A stretch of 64,000 nucleotides of DNA from Pirellulaceae bacterium (lineage in GTDB: Bacteria; Planctomycetota; Planctomycetia; Pirellulales; Pirellulaceae), in assembly GCA_026004795.1 (NCBI GenBank), contig BPJV01000002.1:62001-126000 (forward strand). Direction: 5' to 3'. Numbering within the stretch: position 1 is the first letter of the stretch; each line of letters starts with the position of its first letter. This document shows positions 35,257 through 46,900 of the stretch, piece after piece. The notes beneath the pieces were generated by a model. That model did not search any database and was not told where the DNA came from. It saw nothing but the letters and a program-made list of their open reading frames with translations. The position numbers were made by a program, and so were the translations under genes.

Positions 35257-38200
35257 ATGCTCATCGCATTGGAACTGGTCGGATTCAAAAGCTTCGCGGA
35301 CAAGACGCGATTCGAATTTCCCGATGGGATTACCGTCATTGTTGGGCCCAATGGATCGGGAAAATCGAATGTGGTCGATGCGATCAAATGGGTGCTGGGC
35401 GCGCAGAGTGCCAAGTCGCTGCGGGGCGGCGAGATGCTCGATGTCATCTTTAAGGGATCGGCGTCTAGTGGGCGCAAGGCTGCCAACAGTGCCGAAGCCA
35501 CCTTGGTGTTCGACAACTCCAAGCAACAACTCCCCATCGACGCCCCCCAGGTCGAGGTCACGCGTCGCGTCTACCGCAGCGGCGAAGGGGAGTACTTGAT
35601 CAATGGTCAAGCGTGTCGACTCAAGGATATCAAGAACCTTTTTCGAGGGACGGGAGTCGGCGTCGATGCGTACAGCTTGATCGAGCAGGGCAAGGTTGAC
35701 CGGATGCTGCAAGCCTCGCCCAAAGACCGGCGGCTGATCTTCGAAGAGGCGGCAGGAATCAGTCGCTTCAATGCCAAAAAGGCTGAAGCGCTTCGTCGAC
35801 TCCAACGAGTCGAGCAAAACTTGACCCGGTTGAAAGACATCGTCGAGGAGGTGCATACGCGATTGCGGACCCTGCAATCTCAGGCATCGAAGGCGCAGCG
35901 TTACCGGGAATCGACGGCCCGTTTGGAAGAACTGCGTCTGCGGCTGGGCCATACGGAACTGGTCGCTCATGAGTCGCGTGTGGCCAAATGCAGCGATGAA
36001 GTCGATCGAATACAGCAGGATCTCGCCCAACGGCAGACGGAACTACAGCAAGCTGTCGATGCGGCCCGCGCAGCGGAAATGAATCTGCACCAGGTCGCCG
36101 GAGCGTGCCAGCGGGTGGAGAACCGTTTGCAAGAGGTGATGCAACGTATTGCCGTCGCCCGCAATCAACAACACACCTGCCGACTCCGCCTCGACGAGAC
36201 GCTGGAAGAGCGCCGGCGGCTCGGCCAGCGGTTGATCGTCCTGCGGGCGCGTGCCGAGCAGGTAGAGGCCGATTATCGCCAGGCACAACAAGCGTTGCTG
36301 CATGTCGAGCAAACGCATCGTCAATGCCTCGCCCGCCAACGCGAGTCTCAGGAGCGAACGGAAAAGCTGCGCAGCGCTATCGAGCGGAATCAACGTCGCT
36401 ACGAATCACTGCGTCAAGAACATATCCAGTGCTTGCAGCAGACCTCGACGGTACAAGCCGAATTGACGAAGACGCAAAGCGTCGTGCAAGAGCTGGATCA
36501 ATTGATCAACCACACGGAGCAGCGGTTGGCGGAAAACCGCACTGCCGAGGAAGAAGCTCGGCACACGGCGGAACAGGCGGCTCGTGCCTTACAAGAAGTG
36601 CACCAACGAAGCCAAAAAACGAACACCGACCTGACAGCCGCACGTAACGACCTGGAAGAGTATCGCGACCGAGCTGCGATGTTCAATCAGCGCGCTGCAA
36701 CGCTCAAGGAACGTCTATCGGCTACCACTGAGCGATTGGAGATTCTCGAGGAACTGGAGCGGCATCACGAGGGAGTCGATGCCGGCGCTCGCCGTTTGCT
36801 GGAACTGGCCCGTGATGCGGACGATCCCGTGTTTCGTTCGATTCGCGGCTTGGTAGCCGAACAGTTCGACGTCGACGTCGCCTTCGCTGCTTTGGTCGAC
36901 ACCGCGCTGGGGGACCGCGCCAACGCGTTGGTCGTTGACGGTCCGGAACTGGTTCATCACCTGCGTTCGGGCAAGATCGAGTTGCCCGGGCGGTTGACCA
37001 TATTGCAACTGGAAGGGCTTCCCACCAAGCGATTCGGCCAGCGCATCCAGCTCGACGGAGTCCCCGGCGTTATCGGCCGTGCCGACCAGTTGGTGCGACA
37101 CGACGATGCCGTTACCCCTTTGATCCAGTACCTGTTGGGAACAACATGGCTGGTCGAGTCGCTCGATGTGGCGCTGGAGCTAAGTCATTTTCGGGGAGCC
37201 GGTCTACGGTTCGTCACCGCCGCCTGTGAGCTGCTCGAGTCCGATGGCACGCTAACCTTCGGAGCCATTCAGTCTGCCAGCGGATTGGTGTCGCGTCGAA
37301 GCGAAATCCAAATTGCCCGCAGCGAGATCGCCGACTTGAAGTCCCAGCTGCAGAGTGTTCACGGTGAGGTGGCGCGAATCTCTAGCCACATCGAAACCTT
37401 ATCGCCGCGCGCCGCGAAACTCGAACAGGAAGCCAGGCAGTTGGCCCAAGAACTGGCCCGCCAGCAAGCGGCAGCACAGAACGCGGTGGCCCGACTCGAT
37501 GCCCTCGAATCCCAGGGCAAGGAGCTCGAAGAAAAACTTGCCCATGCCCGTCAACGGCGTGCCTCCTTGTTGCCCACCATCCAGGAAGGCAAGCAGCACA
37601 TCGCTCAGCTTCAACGTCGTGTGCAGGAGATCGAGCACGAGATCATCGAACTGAAACGAGAGCAGGAGAAGCAAGCGGAGGAACTGGACCGCAGCGCCAG
37701 CGAGGAAACCGCCAGGCAAGTCGATCTGGCCCGCGCCGAACAGATGCTCGCCACGTCGAAGAGCATGCTGCAACAGCAAGAGTCCGGTCGCCAAGAACGT
37801 TTGACGGCGATCGAGGAAGCAACCGCCGAACTGGGACGTCTGGTCGAGCGCGCTGGACAGACAGAACTTAAGCTGCTGCAGTTGGAATCGCAGTTGGCCG
37901 AAGACTTTGCCGTTCGCGAAGCTGCCGAGAAGGAACTGGAGGAGCTGGCCAGCGAGGCTGCCGAACTCCGCCGCACCCGTAGCGAAACGGCACGCCGGGC
38001 GGACAAGTTGAAGCAGACGGTCGACAGCCTCCGTCAACGCCAACAGGCCCGCCAGGGAGAACTAGAGCGTTCGCGGGAAGCCATCGAGCAACTGCTGACG
38101 CGTTATCGCGAGGATTATCAGTTGACGGTCGAGCAGATTCGGGCTGCCGAGTGCATTGACGACCCACATCAGCGAGAGCAACTGACCGCCGAAGCAGCTC

Positions 38201-38859
38201 AATTGCGTCACGATGTCGCCACGGTTGGCGAAATCAACATGACGGCGCTCAACGAGTTGGATGAGCTTCAGGCGCGCTACGACCATTTGCACGGCCAATA
38301 TGAGGATCTCGTCGCAGCCAAGGAGTCGTTGCAAAGAATAATTCACAAGATCAACCAGGACTCCCGCCGCATGTTCCTGGAAACCTTGGAAGTCATTCGC
38401 CAAAATTTCCAGCAATTGTATCGCAAGTCGTTTGGCGGCGGGCATGCCGATATCGTCTTGGAGGATGGAGAAGATCCCTTGGAATGTGGCATCGATATCA
38501 TCGCCACTCCGCCCGGAAAGACGGCGTTGTCCAATTCGCTGCTCAGCGGTGGCGAGAAAGCGCTCACGGCGGTGGCCCTCCTCCTTGCCATCTTTCAATA
38601 CCGGCCCAGCCCCTTCTGCGTTCTCGATGAAGTCGATGCGCCGTTCGACGAAGCCAACATCGGCCGGTTTGTCAACGTGCTGCACGAGTTTTTGGATTGG
38701 ACGAAATTCATCATCGTCACCCACTCGAAAAAGACGATGACCGCGGCAACCACTCTGTACGGTGTTACCATGCAGGAGTCGGGTGTCAGCAAACAGGTCT
38801 CGGTTCGTTTTGAAGACGTCAATGACAAAGGCGAAATCGTCTCCAAGAAAGCGGCGTAG
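35257..38859 (+). CDS. smc: Chromosome segregation protein SMC
   Basis: A 1,200-residue SMC. The ATG at 35257 gives the usual opening LIALELVGFKSFADKT; a TTG 12 bases earlier is possible. Walker A is VGPNGSGKSNVVDAIKWVLG, then the first long coiled coil (Gln/Glu/Arg-rich, about 170-500), the hinge (about 510-680, with VFRSIRGLVAEQFDVD and PGVIGRADQLV), the second coiled coil (about 690-1010), and the C-terminal ATPase half with signature LLSGGEKALTAVALL and Walker B FCVLDEVDAPFDEAN. It entraps and compacts DNA together with ScpA and ScpB, which are not encoded here. Confidence 0.97.
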   Translation: MLIALELVGFKSFADKTRFEFPDGITVIVGPNGSGKSNVVDAIKWVLGAQSAKSLRGGEMLDVIFKGSASSGRKAANSAEATLVFDNSKQQLPIDAPQVEVTRRVYRSGEGEYLINGQACRLKDIKNLFRGTGVGVDAYSLIEQGKVDRMLQASPKDRRLIFEEAAGISRFNAKKAEALRRLQRVEQNLTRLKDIVEEVHTRLRTLQSQASKAQRYRESTARLEELRLRLGHTELVAHESRVAKCSDEVDRIQQDLAQRQTELQQAVDAARAAEMNLHQVAGACQRVENRLQEVMQRIAVARNQQHTCRLRLDETLEERRRLGQRLIVLRARAEQVEADYRQAQQALLHVEQTHRQCLARQRESQERTEKLRSAIERNQRRYESLRQEHIQCLQQTSTVQAELTKTQSVVQELDQLINHTEQRLAENRTAEEEARHTAEQAARALQEVHQRSQKTNTDLTAARNDLEEYRDRAAMFNQRAATLKERLSATTERLEILEELERHHEGVDAGARRLLELARDADDPVFRSIRGLVAEQFDVDVAFAALVDTALGDRANALVVDGPELVHHLRSGKIELPGRLTILQLEGLPTKRFGQRIQLDGVPGVIGRADQLVRHDDAVTPLIQYLLGTTWLVESLDVALELSHFRGAGLRFVTAACELLESDGTLTFGAIQSASGLVSRRSEIQIARSEIADLKSQLQSVHGEVARISSHIETLSPRAAKLEQEARQLAQELARQQAAAQNAVARLDALESQGKELEEKLAHARQRRASLLPTIQEGKQHIAQLQRRVQEIEHEIIELKREQEKQAEELDRSASEETARQVDLARAEQMLATSKSMLQQQESGRQERLTAIEEATAELGRLVERAGQTELKLLQLESQLAEDFAVREAAEKELEELASEAAELRRTRSETARRADKLKQTVDSLRQRQQARQGELERSREAIEQLLTRYREDYQLTVEQIRAAECIDDPHQREQLTAEAAQLRHDVATVGEINMTALNELDELQARYDHLHGQYEDLVAAKESLQRIIHKINQDSRRMFLETLEVIRQNFQQLYRKSFGGGHADIVLEDGEDPLECGIDIIATPPGKTALSNSLLSGGEKALTAVALLLAIFQYRPSPFCVLDEVDAPFDEANIGRFVNVLHEFLDWTKFIIVTHSKKTMTAATTLYGVTMQESGVSKQVSVRFEDVNDKGEIVSKKAA

Positions 38860-39107
38860 CCGTACCATCCCTCGACGGCCTGCCGCTCGAGCAAATACAC
38901 TGCAACCACGGATTATCGCAGCCTTCTCGCCCTCCGTTGCGGGGCCACGCTAGCGGGGCCCCTGCCGATGCGGATACTAATTGGCGAAGGATGCATTCTG
39001 GCAAAGCATCCCCAGCGAGCCGATCACCTAAGCGCACGGCGCGGTAACAATCATGAACTCGAGAGTTTTTGGCAAGGGGGCCTGGAGCCGAGAAAGGTGT
39101 GGGTACA

Positions 39108-40625
39108 GTGCAACACGATGCTGCCATATTGGGGACCGGTTTTTCCGGCAGTCTACTGGGGTGGATTTTGGCGGAATGCGGTTGGCGCGTGGTGTTGATC
39201 GATCGCGACGAGCATCCTCGATTCGCTATCGGTGAGTCGTCCACTCCGCTAGCGGACCTGTTGATCGAAAAGTTGGCCGACGAATATGGTTTGAAAGAAC
39301 TACGGCCACTATCACGCTGGGGCTCTTGGCAACAACAGATTCCCCATATTCGCGGCGGAAAAAAACGGGGATTCAGCTATTTCGAACATCGCCCAGGCGA
39401 GCCGTTTTCCGACACGCCAGATCATCGGCACAGCTTGTTGGTCGCGGCCAGTCCTGATGACGAACGCAGCGACACTCATTGGCTTCGCGCCGACGTCGAT
39501 GCGTGGTTCTACCTGCACGCATGCCAAGCCGGTTGTACCGGGTTTTTGAACACCGAAGTGCTCAACGTGCGCCGGGCAGCATCTGGCTGGGACGTGGTGT
39601 ACCGGCCGATCGGAGGCGAAGTCGACACCTTTCAATGCCGGGAAGTGATCGATGCCACCGGCTCGGAAGAAGTACTGGTCAAGTTTCTTGGCCTGAATGA
39701 TTTCACTGATCGCTTGCGGACCCGCACGGGGGCGTTGTTCGGCCATTTTCGTGGCATCGGGAGCATGGAGCAGTGGATGCGCGACCGCGGCCTACCGCTG
39801 GAGCCGTTGGTTTTTCCCCCGGACGAGTCAGCTCAGCACCATCTGTTGCAAAGTGGATGGATGTGGATGCTGCGATTCGTAGATGGCACGACGAGCGTCG
39901 GCATCGTCCAGACTCAAGATAATTGGCGACCATTTGGTGCCCTAGACTGCAAAGGCGCTCGACAAGACGCGTGGCAGTTGTTCCTGGCTCGCTACCCGAC
40001 GTTGTACGATTTGATGCGCGAGGCGGAACTCGTCGCCCCTACGGTCGCCGGTACCCCGCAATTGGCGTGGATGCCGCGCATCGGGCGGCGAGTGGGACCG
40101 GCCGCCGGCAAGGGTTGGTGCCTGCTGCCCAGTACGGCAGGCATCATCGATCCGCTGCACAGCACGGGAATCGCGCACGCCCTTTCCGGCGTCCGCCGCG
40201 TGGCCTCGTTCCTCACCGGCGGTTCATTGGCTCAGCGGGCCGAGTACTCCCGGGCGGTGGATGCGGAACTGGATTGGATCGACCGCCTGGTCTCGGCTGC
40301 CTACGCCGCGATGCCTTACGGGCTGCCCCTGTTCGCTGCCGCCACCAGCTTCTATCTGGTTGCCGCTATCCAGAGCGAACGCAGCTTGCAAGCGACCGGC
40401 ACGTTGACCTCCGGCTTTCTGCAATGGGAAGATCAAGCGCTGCAGCAGCAACTCGAATGGTTCGCACAACGTGTCGCCGCCCTCCCCGCTCCTGCTGAAG
40501 TTCCCGGCCGCGAAGTCGAAGCGCTGATCGACGAGGTACGTCAGCGTCTCGCGCCCTGGAATGACGTTGGCTTGCTCGATCCTACTCTCGGCAATCGGAT
40601 CGCACGCACCGCCGCCGATAAGTGA
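39108..40625 (+). CDS. FAD-dependent halogenase-like oxidoreductase
   Basis: The GTG at 39108 has GAAAGG about ten bases upstream and gives the natural start QHDAAILGTGFSGSLL. GTGFSG is the FAD-binding GxGxxG and VVLIDRDEHPRFAIGESSTP is the extension typical of the geranylgeranyl-reductase/flavin halogenase group. GWMWMLRF near residue 250 corresponds to the WxWxI region of flavin-dependent halogenases, though the final Ile is replaced. LLPSTAGIIDPLHSTGIAHALSG is the second FAD contact. The 505-residue protein could be a halogenase or a monooxygenase/reductase; the substrate is unknown. No separate flavin reductase is seen nearby. Confidence 0.8.
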   Translation: MQHDAAILGTGFSGSLLGWILAECGWRVVLIDRDEHPRFAIGESSTPLADLLIEKLADEYGLKELRPLSRWGSWQQQIPHIRGGKKRGFSYFEHRPGEPFSDTPDHRHSLLVAASPDDERSDTHWLRADVDAWFYLHACQAGCTGFLNTEVLNVRRAASGWDVVYRPIGGEVDTFQCREVIDATGSEEVLVKFLGLNDFTDRLRTRTGALFGHFRGIGSMEQWMRDRGLPLEPLVFPPDESAQHHLLQSGWMWMLRFVDGTTSVGIVQTQDNWRPFGALDCKGARQDAWQLFLARYPTLYDLMREAELVAPTVAGTPQLAWMPRIGRRVGPAAGKGWCLLPSTAGIIDPLHSTGIAHALSGVRRVASFLTGGSLAQRAEYSRAVDAELDWIDRLVSAAYAAMPYGLPLFAAATSFYLVAAIQSERSLQATGTLTSGFLQWEDQALQQQLEWFAQRVAALPAPAEVPGREVEALIDEVRQRLAPWNDVGLLDPTLGNRIARTAADK

Positions 40626-40931
40626 TCCTTGCGGTTGTAGTCGCTTCGCCCCGTCCTGTTGGAAACCAACCTGGCCTGCCGGATCAGGACGCGATCGATG
40701 GCCGCTGGGCAGCGATGACCAGCAGCGATGCCGCACGCCTGGAGACGATCGGTCATTGCAGCGGTGCAGCAGGCGAGGTATCACTAAACGCAGGCGGCTC
40801 TTGGCGGGCAACCATTTCTACCTGCCGCCATTCTCGTCTGAGTTTGCCCACACTGCTGTTGGTGATTCTTGCCGAAAATGCCCGCCGCGCAGCAGGCACC
40901 GACGGTACTCAAGTCATGGGAACTAGTCGTG
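40626..40931. other. Intergenic region upstream of the AddB-AddA fusion gene
   Basis: About 305 bases without an independent gene. The fusion frame stays open upstream to a TTG at 40869, but the ATG at 40932 is the better start. No clear promoter is visible. Confidence 0.35.
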
Positions 40932-43900
40932 ATGTCCACTACGAACCGCCCCCAACCGCGTAAGGCTGATGCTCCCTCACGCAAGTTCTTGGGATTGAAA
41001 CAACCCATCTTGTGGACGGTTGTTGATGAGTTGATGCATCGCTACCAAGATGGCGCTGGGTGGGACATGCGCGGCGTGGTCGTCGTGCTGCCCACCCAAG
41101 CGGCTTGTCGGCGGCTGCGCGAGCTATTGGCTGGGCGGGCCAGCGAACACGGTGGTGCCCTGCTTCCTCCCCACATTATCACTGTCGGCAGCCTTCCCGA
41201 GCGACTCTACGTACCCCGTTTTCCGTTCGCCAACGGACTGGTGCAAGAGCTGGCGTGGATGGACGCTTTGCGATCGTTGGGCCCGACTGAATTGCAATTG
41301 TTGGCTCCATCGTTGACTCGCAATTATGGGGTCGCTCAGTGGCAGGAGTTCGCCCGCACCTTGGCCCGCTTGCATCGGGATCTGGCCAGCGACCGCATGG
41401 ATTTCTCCCACGTCCTCCGCGTTCTGGGGCGAAACCATCCCGAGTATCCCCGATGGGAGGTGCTGGCGCAGGTTCAACAAGCCTACCTGCATCGATTGGA
41501 TGAACTGGAGTTATGGGACATTCAAACGGCGCGGATGCGCGCCTTGGATTTTGACGAGGTGCACACCGACGAACGATTTCATATCGTCGCCTGTGTCGAT
41601 ATGAATCGTACCCAGCGGGGATTCGTAGCGGCGGCGGCCGATGCCGTCGAAATCTGGATTGCTGCCGAAGAAAAGGACGCCTCGCTCTTCGACGAACTTG
41701 GTTGTGTGGTAGCCGAGCAGTGGACGGGTGTCGAATTGACGATCGACGATGGCGAACTTCTGGTCGGCAATTCCCCCATCGACCAAGCGGAGCTTGCCGT
41801 CGCCTGTGTACAGCGAGTGAGCGAGGGCTTCACCAACCAACAGATCACCCTGGGTGTCCCCGATGCCAGCCTCGTGCCGCACCTCAAACGGCAACTTCAT
41901 CGCCAGGGCCTGCCGGCCCGATACGCTGGGGGAATCCCCCTCCGCGCCACCGAACCCGGACAACTGTTGGTGACGGTCGCCGATTACCTGCGCAGCGATG
42001 GCGAATACGAGACGTTTGCTCGACTGGTGCGTCATCCGGCAGTAGAGCAGATGTTGACTCGCGGTGAGGATCCCCTGCCGAGCGATTACCTGGTGCATCT
42101 CGATAGCTATTACACCCAAACATTACCGCCGCGGGCCGAGCCCCCGAAGAACATGGAGTTGCATGGGGCGAAGGTCGTTGAACAGCTCATCGAGCGCGTC
42201 GAACATTGGCTGGCACCGTTGAAACAAGATCGCTTGCCAGTGGATGGATGGATCGAACCGATCAAGCGGATGTTGCAGGCTGCCTATGATCGTCGCACCA
42301 GCGATCCAGACGATCCACACGATGCTCCATGCCTGGAGGCCACTGTGGTTCTGGCCACTGCGATCGACGAGTTGGCCAACCTGCCGCCGGCGGCTGCACC
42401 ACAGTGGACATCCGTGGAGACGCTCGATTGGTTATTGCAGGAGATCGGCGAACAAGGGGTTCCCGAAGCCCGAAATCCCCAGGCATTGGAAATGGTGGGA
42501 TGGCTGGAGCTTCCCCTGGACGATGCTCCAGTGGCGATAATTGCCGGCATGCATGACGGGGTGGTTCCCCACAGCATCAATGCGGATGCTTTTCTACCGA
42601 ATAGCTTGCGACGCCAGTTGGGCATGGAGGACAACGACCGGCGGTTGGCCAGAGATCTGTACGTCTTGCGCACTGTACTGCAAACCCGTCGGTGGGTGCG
42701 ACTGATCGCCGGGAAGGTGGACGAGCAGGGAGATCCGCTCGTCCCCAGCCGCCTGTTGCTGGCTTGTCCCCTAGAGCAACTTCCGGCGCGCATTGTTCAT
42801 TTGACCGAAGCGGACCATGTGGATCGCTTGCCGCTGGCCGCCCCACGTGCCGATCACCAGGCAACTGCCGCGCGGCGACCGCTGACGATCCCTCGACCAG
42901 AGCCGGATGCGCGCCTCGACGCGATCAGTGTGACCGCCTTTCGCAGTTACCTTGCCTGCCCGTACCGTTTCTATCTCCGCTATGTGAAACGACTTCGCGA
43001 GGTGTCCGACGAAGCCTTGGAGCTGGATGCCGGGCAGTTCGGGGATGTGGTGCACTGGACGCTCGAGGAATTCGGTCGTCAGCTTCCTACCTGTCGAGAT
43101 GTTCGACAGATCGAAGAGTTTCTGCTTGCCGGGTTGCGTCAGCAGGTCAAAAACCTCTACGGTGATGCCCCCAGCCCGGGAGTGGTATTGCAAATGGCGC
43201 AAGCCGAACAACGTCTGCGCTGGTTTGCTCAACTTCAGGCCGAGCGAGCCAGCGAGGGATGGGAAATCCATCATGTGGAATTGGGGGTGGGTCAGGAGGA
43301 TGCTTTGTGGATCGGCGAAGGTGAGGAACGGCTGAAATTGGTGGGCCGGATCGACCGCATCGACTACCACCCAAAAACTGGCAGATGGGCGATTTGGGAT
43401 TACAAGACATCCGGTAGCGGCAAGAGGCCCGAGGAGACGCATCGCCAGGCAGGCGAGTGGATCGACCTCCAATTGCCTCTCTATCGCTGGTTGGCCGAGC
43501 ACCGCGGGGTCGATCTCGATCGACTGGAGAGTGTCGGGTACATCATCCTGGGGAAAGCGAAGCAGGATTGTTCGTTCGCCGCCGCTCGCTTTACCGATGC
43601 CGATTTCCAGGAGGCCGACGCCCTCGCGACACAAATCGCTGCGGCTGTTGCTCGTGGCGAGTTCTGGCCTCGCGATACCGATGGCCCGCGTGAAGTCGAG
43701 TTCGATGACTTTCCGCGAGTATGTCAGGTGGGAGTGCGCAGGTTCGATCGACCGCCGTCGCCGCGGCGGCAGCATGTTACGCGGGAAACCGAACTGGGAC
43801 GACCTGCGGCCGAGGTAGTGCAGGAAGCGCGCGATCGCTTGCGCGCCCAACCGGAAAGGCAACGTCCACCCTTGCCGCCCAAACTGATTCGGGCCTCGGC

Positions 43901-46900
43901 CGGGACCGGAAAAACCTTCCAGTTGTCCAACCGGCTGCTCAGCATCCTGCTCAGCGGCCAGGATGTCGATGGCATTTTGGCCACCACTTTCACACGCAAA
44001 GCGGCTGGGGAGATCGCCGCGCGCGTCCTCGAGCGGTTGGCCACCGCTTGCCTGGATGAAACGATGCGCGACGAACTGCAGCGGCATGTCGAAGGGGGCG
44101 ATGTGTCTGCCGCCAACTGCTTGGTGACCTTGAAGCGGCTCGCCTGCTCCCTCCATCGCTTGCGCATCGCCACCTTGGATGCTTACTTTGGCCAGATCGG
44201 CCAGGCGATGCAATTCGAACTGGCGCTGCCGGCCGGCTGGGAGATTCTCGACCCCGCCCAGCAGCGTCCCTTTGAGCTGGAAGCGGTGCGTTTGCTGGTG
44301 CACACGTATGGGCAGGAGAAGCTGGAGACGCTTCTCCAATTGATGCGCAAAGGGGAAACCGGCACGCGAATCGCCGATGACTTGCACCAGGTGGTTCAGG
44401 AAGGGTTCGGCTTGTGGCGGTGCACGACGCGCGCGGCGTGGGACCAACTACCCCTGCGCTCACCACCGAGCGACGAGGAGTTCGATGCTGCCCTGCAAAC
44501 GATCGAGGCGGTTCCCATCGGCCACAAGACTGGGGATCGCAAGCGGCTGGAACTCATCACTCTGGCTCATCTCGGTGAGTGGGAAACGCTTTTGGAAGCC
44601 ACCTTGCTGGTCAACGCCTTGCAAGAGGAACCGAAGTATCAGCGGAAGGCGCTGCCGCCCGAACTGGTCTTGGCATTGCGGGTTCTCTGGAAACGCGCGG
44701 TCTATGAGGAACTGGTCGCATTGAAAAGGCAGACGTTGGCCACCGCAGATTTCCTGCAAGCGTTCGATACGGTTTATCAGCGCTTGACGCACCTGCATCG
44801 GCGTCTGTCATTCGCCGACGTGACCGATGTCCTCGGTCAATGGACTCGCCGGTTCAGGGGGAGCCAAAATCTACCAGGTAACGCATCTGCCGATGAGCAA
44901 GTAACCCGGGCCCTGGTGGAACATCGACTCGATTGCAGCATCCACCACCTACTGCTGGATGAGTTCCAAGACACATCGCCGGTTCAGTGGCAAATACTCC
45001 AGCCGCTCGCTCAGGAGTGTGCACGTCAGGATGGACGAAGATCACTTTTCTGCGTCGGAGACACCAAGCAGGCCATCTACGGATGGCGCGGAGGGGTGGC
45101 GGAAGTGTTCGATGCCGTGAAACGAGCGGTCCCCGCCTGCACCGAGATTTCCTTGGATCGCAGCTATCGCTCCAGCCAGATCGTGCTCGACGTTGTCAAT
45201 GAGGTATTCCGCCGCTTGCCAGAACATACGAACTACCTCCAATGCGACGCAGCCGTCCACAAGTTTGCCACCGCATTTCCACAACACGTTTCCGAAAGGA
45301 ATGACCTCACCGGATACGTGTGCATCACATCGCTGACGCGGGAACAAGGAGAGAAGAAGGCGGAGAGGACGGAAAAACTGCTACACGCTGCAGCTCAGCA
45401 AATTGCCGATTTGGTCCGCGCGACCTCAGCCAGCATCGGCGTGCTGCTTCGTAAGAACGAAGAAGTGGACCACATGATCGCTGCGCTGCGTGCCTTGGGA
45501 GTAGAAGCCAGTCATGAAGGGGGCAGCCCACTGTCCGATGCGGCGGCGGTCCAATGGGTCCAGTCGGTGTTGCATGTGGCAGATCATCCCGGTGACAAGA
45601 CGTGCGCGTTCCATGTCTTCTCTTCCTCACTGGCCGATCAATTGCCAGATCCTGTCCGCGGCAGTGCCCGCAGACTTTCCCAGTGGATACGCGATCTTAC
45701 CGCCCGCAGGGGCTTCGTTGGCAGCATCGAGGCTCTGGTCGACCTCATCCAACCGCACGTCGATTGGTGGGACGCCTTTCGCCTGGAACAACTCTGCCAA
45801 ATGGCGATCAAGTATGCCCCCTACTTCGATGGTCGATTGAGGAAATTCGAGAAGTGGATTGACGAGCAGGATGTGGCACTTCCGACCGATGCGCAAGTCA
45901 AAGTGATGACGGTGCACAAGAGCAAAGGCTTGGAGTTCGACGCTGTCGTGTTGCCGTTGGCTACGTCTGACCTGGCGTCCCAGGGACAAGAGAAGCTGAT
46001 GCCTCGCTTTGACGATCCCTGCGAACCGCCGGATGGCGTGTTGCGATACGTCAGAAAGAGTCTCCGTTCGATGCTTCCCCCGCGGTGGCAGCAGGCATTC
46101 GCCACACATATGGAACGAAAGGTCATCGAATCGTTGTGCGTATGGTATGTGGCCATGACGCGAGCCCGTCGCGCCCTGTATGTGCTCGCGCCCCAGCAGA
46201 ACAGTCTTGAGGCGAGCTTTGCCGGCATCCTCCATTCGCTCTTTCCTGCTGCGGATTCCAGCCAGGACGGCGATCGAAGAATACTTGTCGAACATGGTCA
46301 GCGCCATTGGTTCGCGGACTTACCGCCATCCTCAGAGAACGCCACCATCGCTGGAACGCAGAGAACGAAGAAGGCTTCCTCGGACGCCAGTCCGGCATCG
46401 GAGAATGCACTTCCATCCGCAGAGCGTCCTGCGGCGCGATTCATGCTGCGCAACGTGCCGCTGCGCAAGCCCTCGCACGTCGCGGCCAGCAACCAACAGC
46501 ACGGGCGGATGGGACGTGCGTTCGCCCACAGCGATCCAGCAGCACGGGCGGTCGGTACGTTGCTCCACGCCCTGCTGGCCGACGTGCAGTGGATCGACGA
46601 CTACCACCGCGATCGGCAGCGGGCCATGACGACTTTACAGCGGTGTCTGGCCAGTGACGGTGTCTTGCCCGTAGAACTCGACAAGGTCATTGATACTTTC
46701 CACGAGTTGGTCGATCAACCGCGGCTACGCGGTCTCCTTTCTCGCCAGCGGTACGACGACGACAACCGGCCGCTCGATGCCGTCGAGGTCTTCTGCGAAC
46801 GACCGTTGTTGCAATTGGCCGGGGAGGAACTGCTGGTAGGTACCATCGACCGCCTGGTATTGTTACGCCGCGATGGTAAAGCCGTAGGCGCAGAAGTAAT

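Noticed and set aside
42771-44447. Minus-strand open frame of 558 codons
   Set aside because: It is antisense to the AddB-AddA fusion, which has full helicase and nuclease motifs; the antisense translation shows no family pattern.
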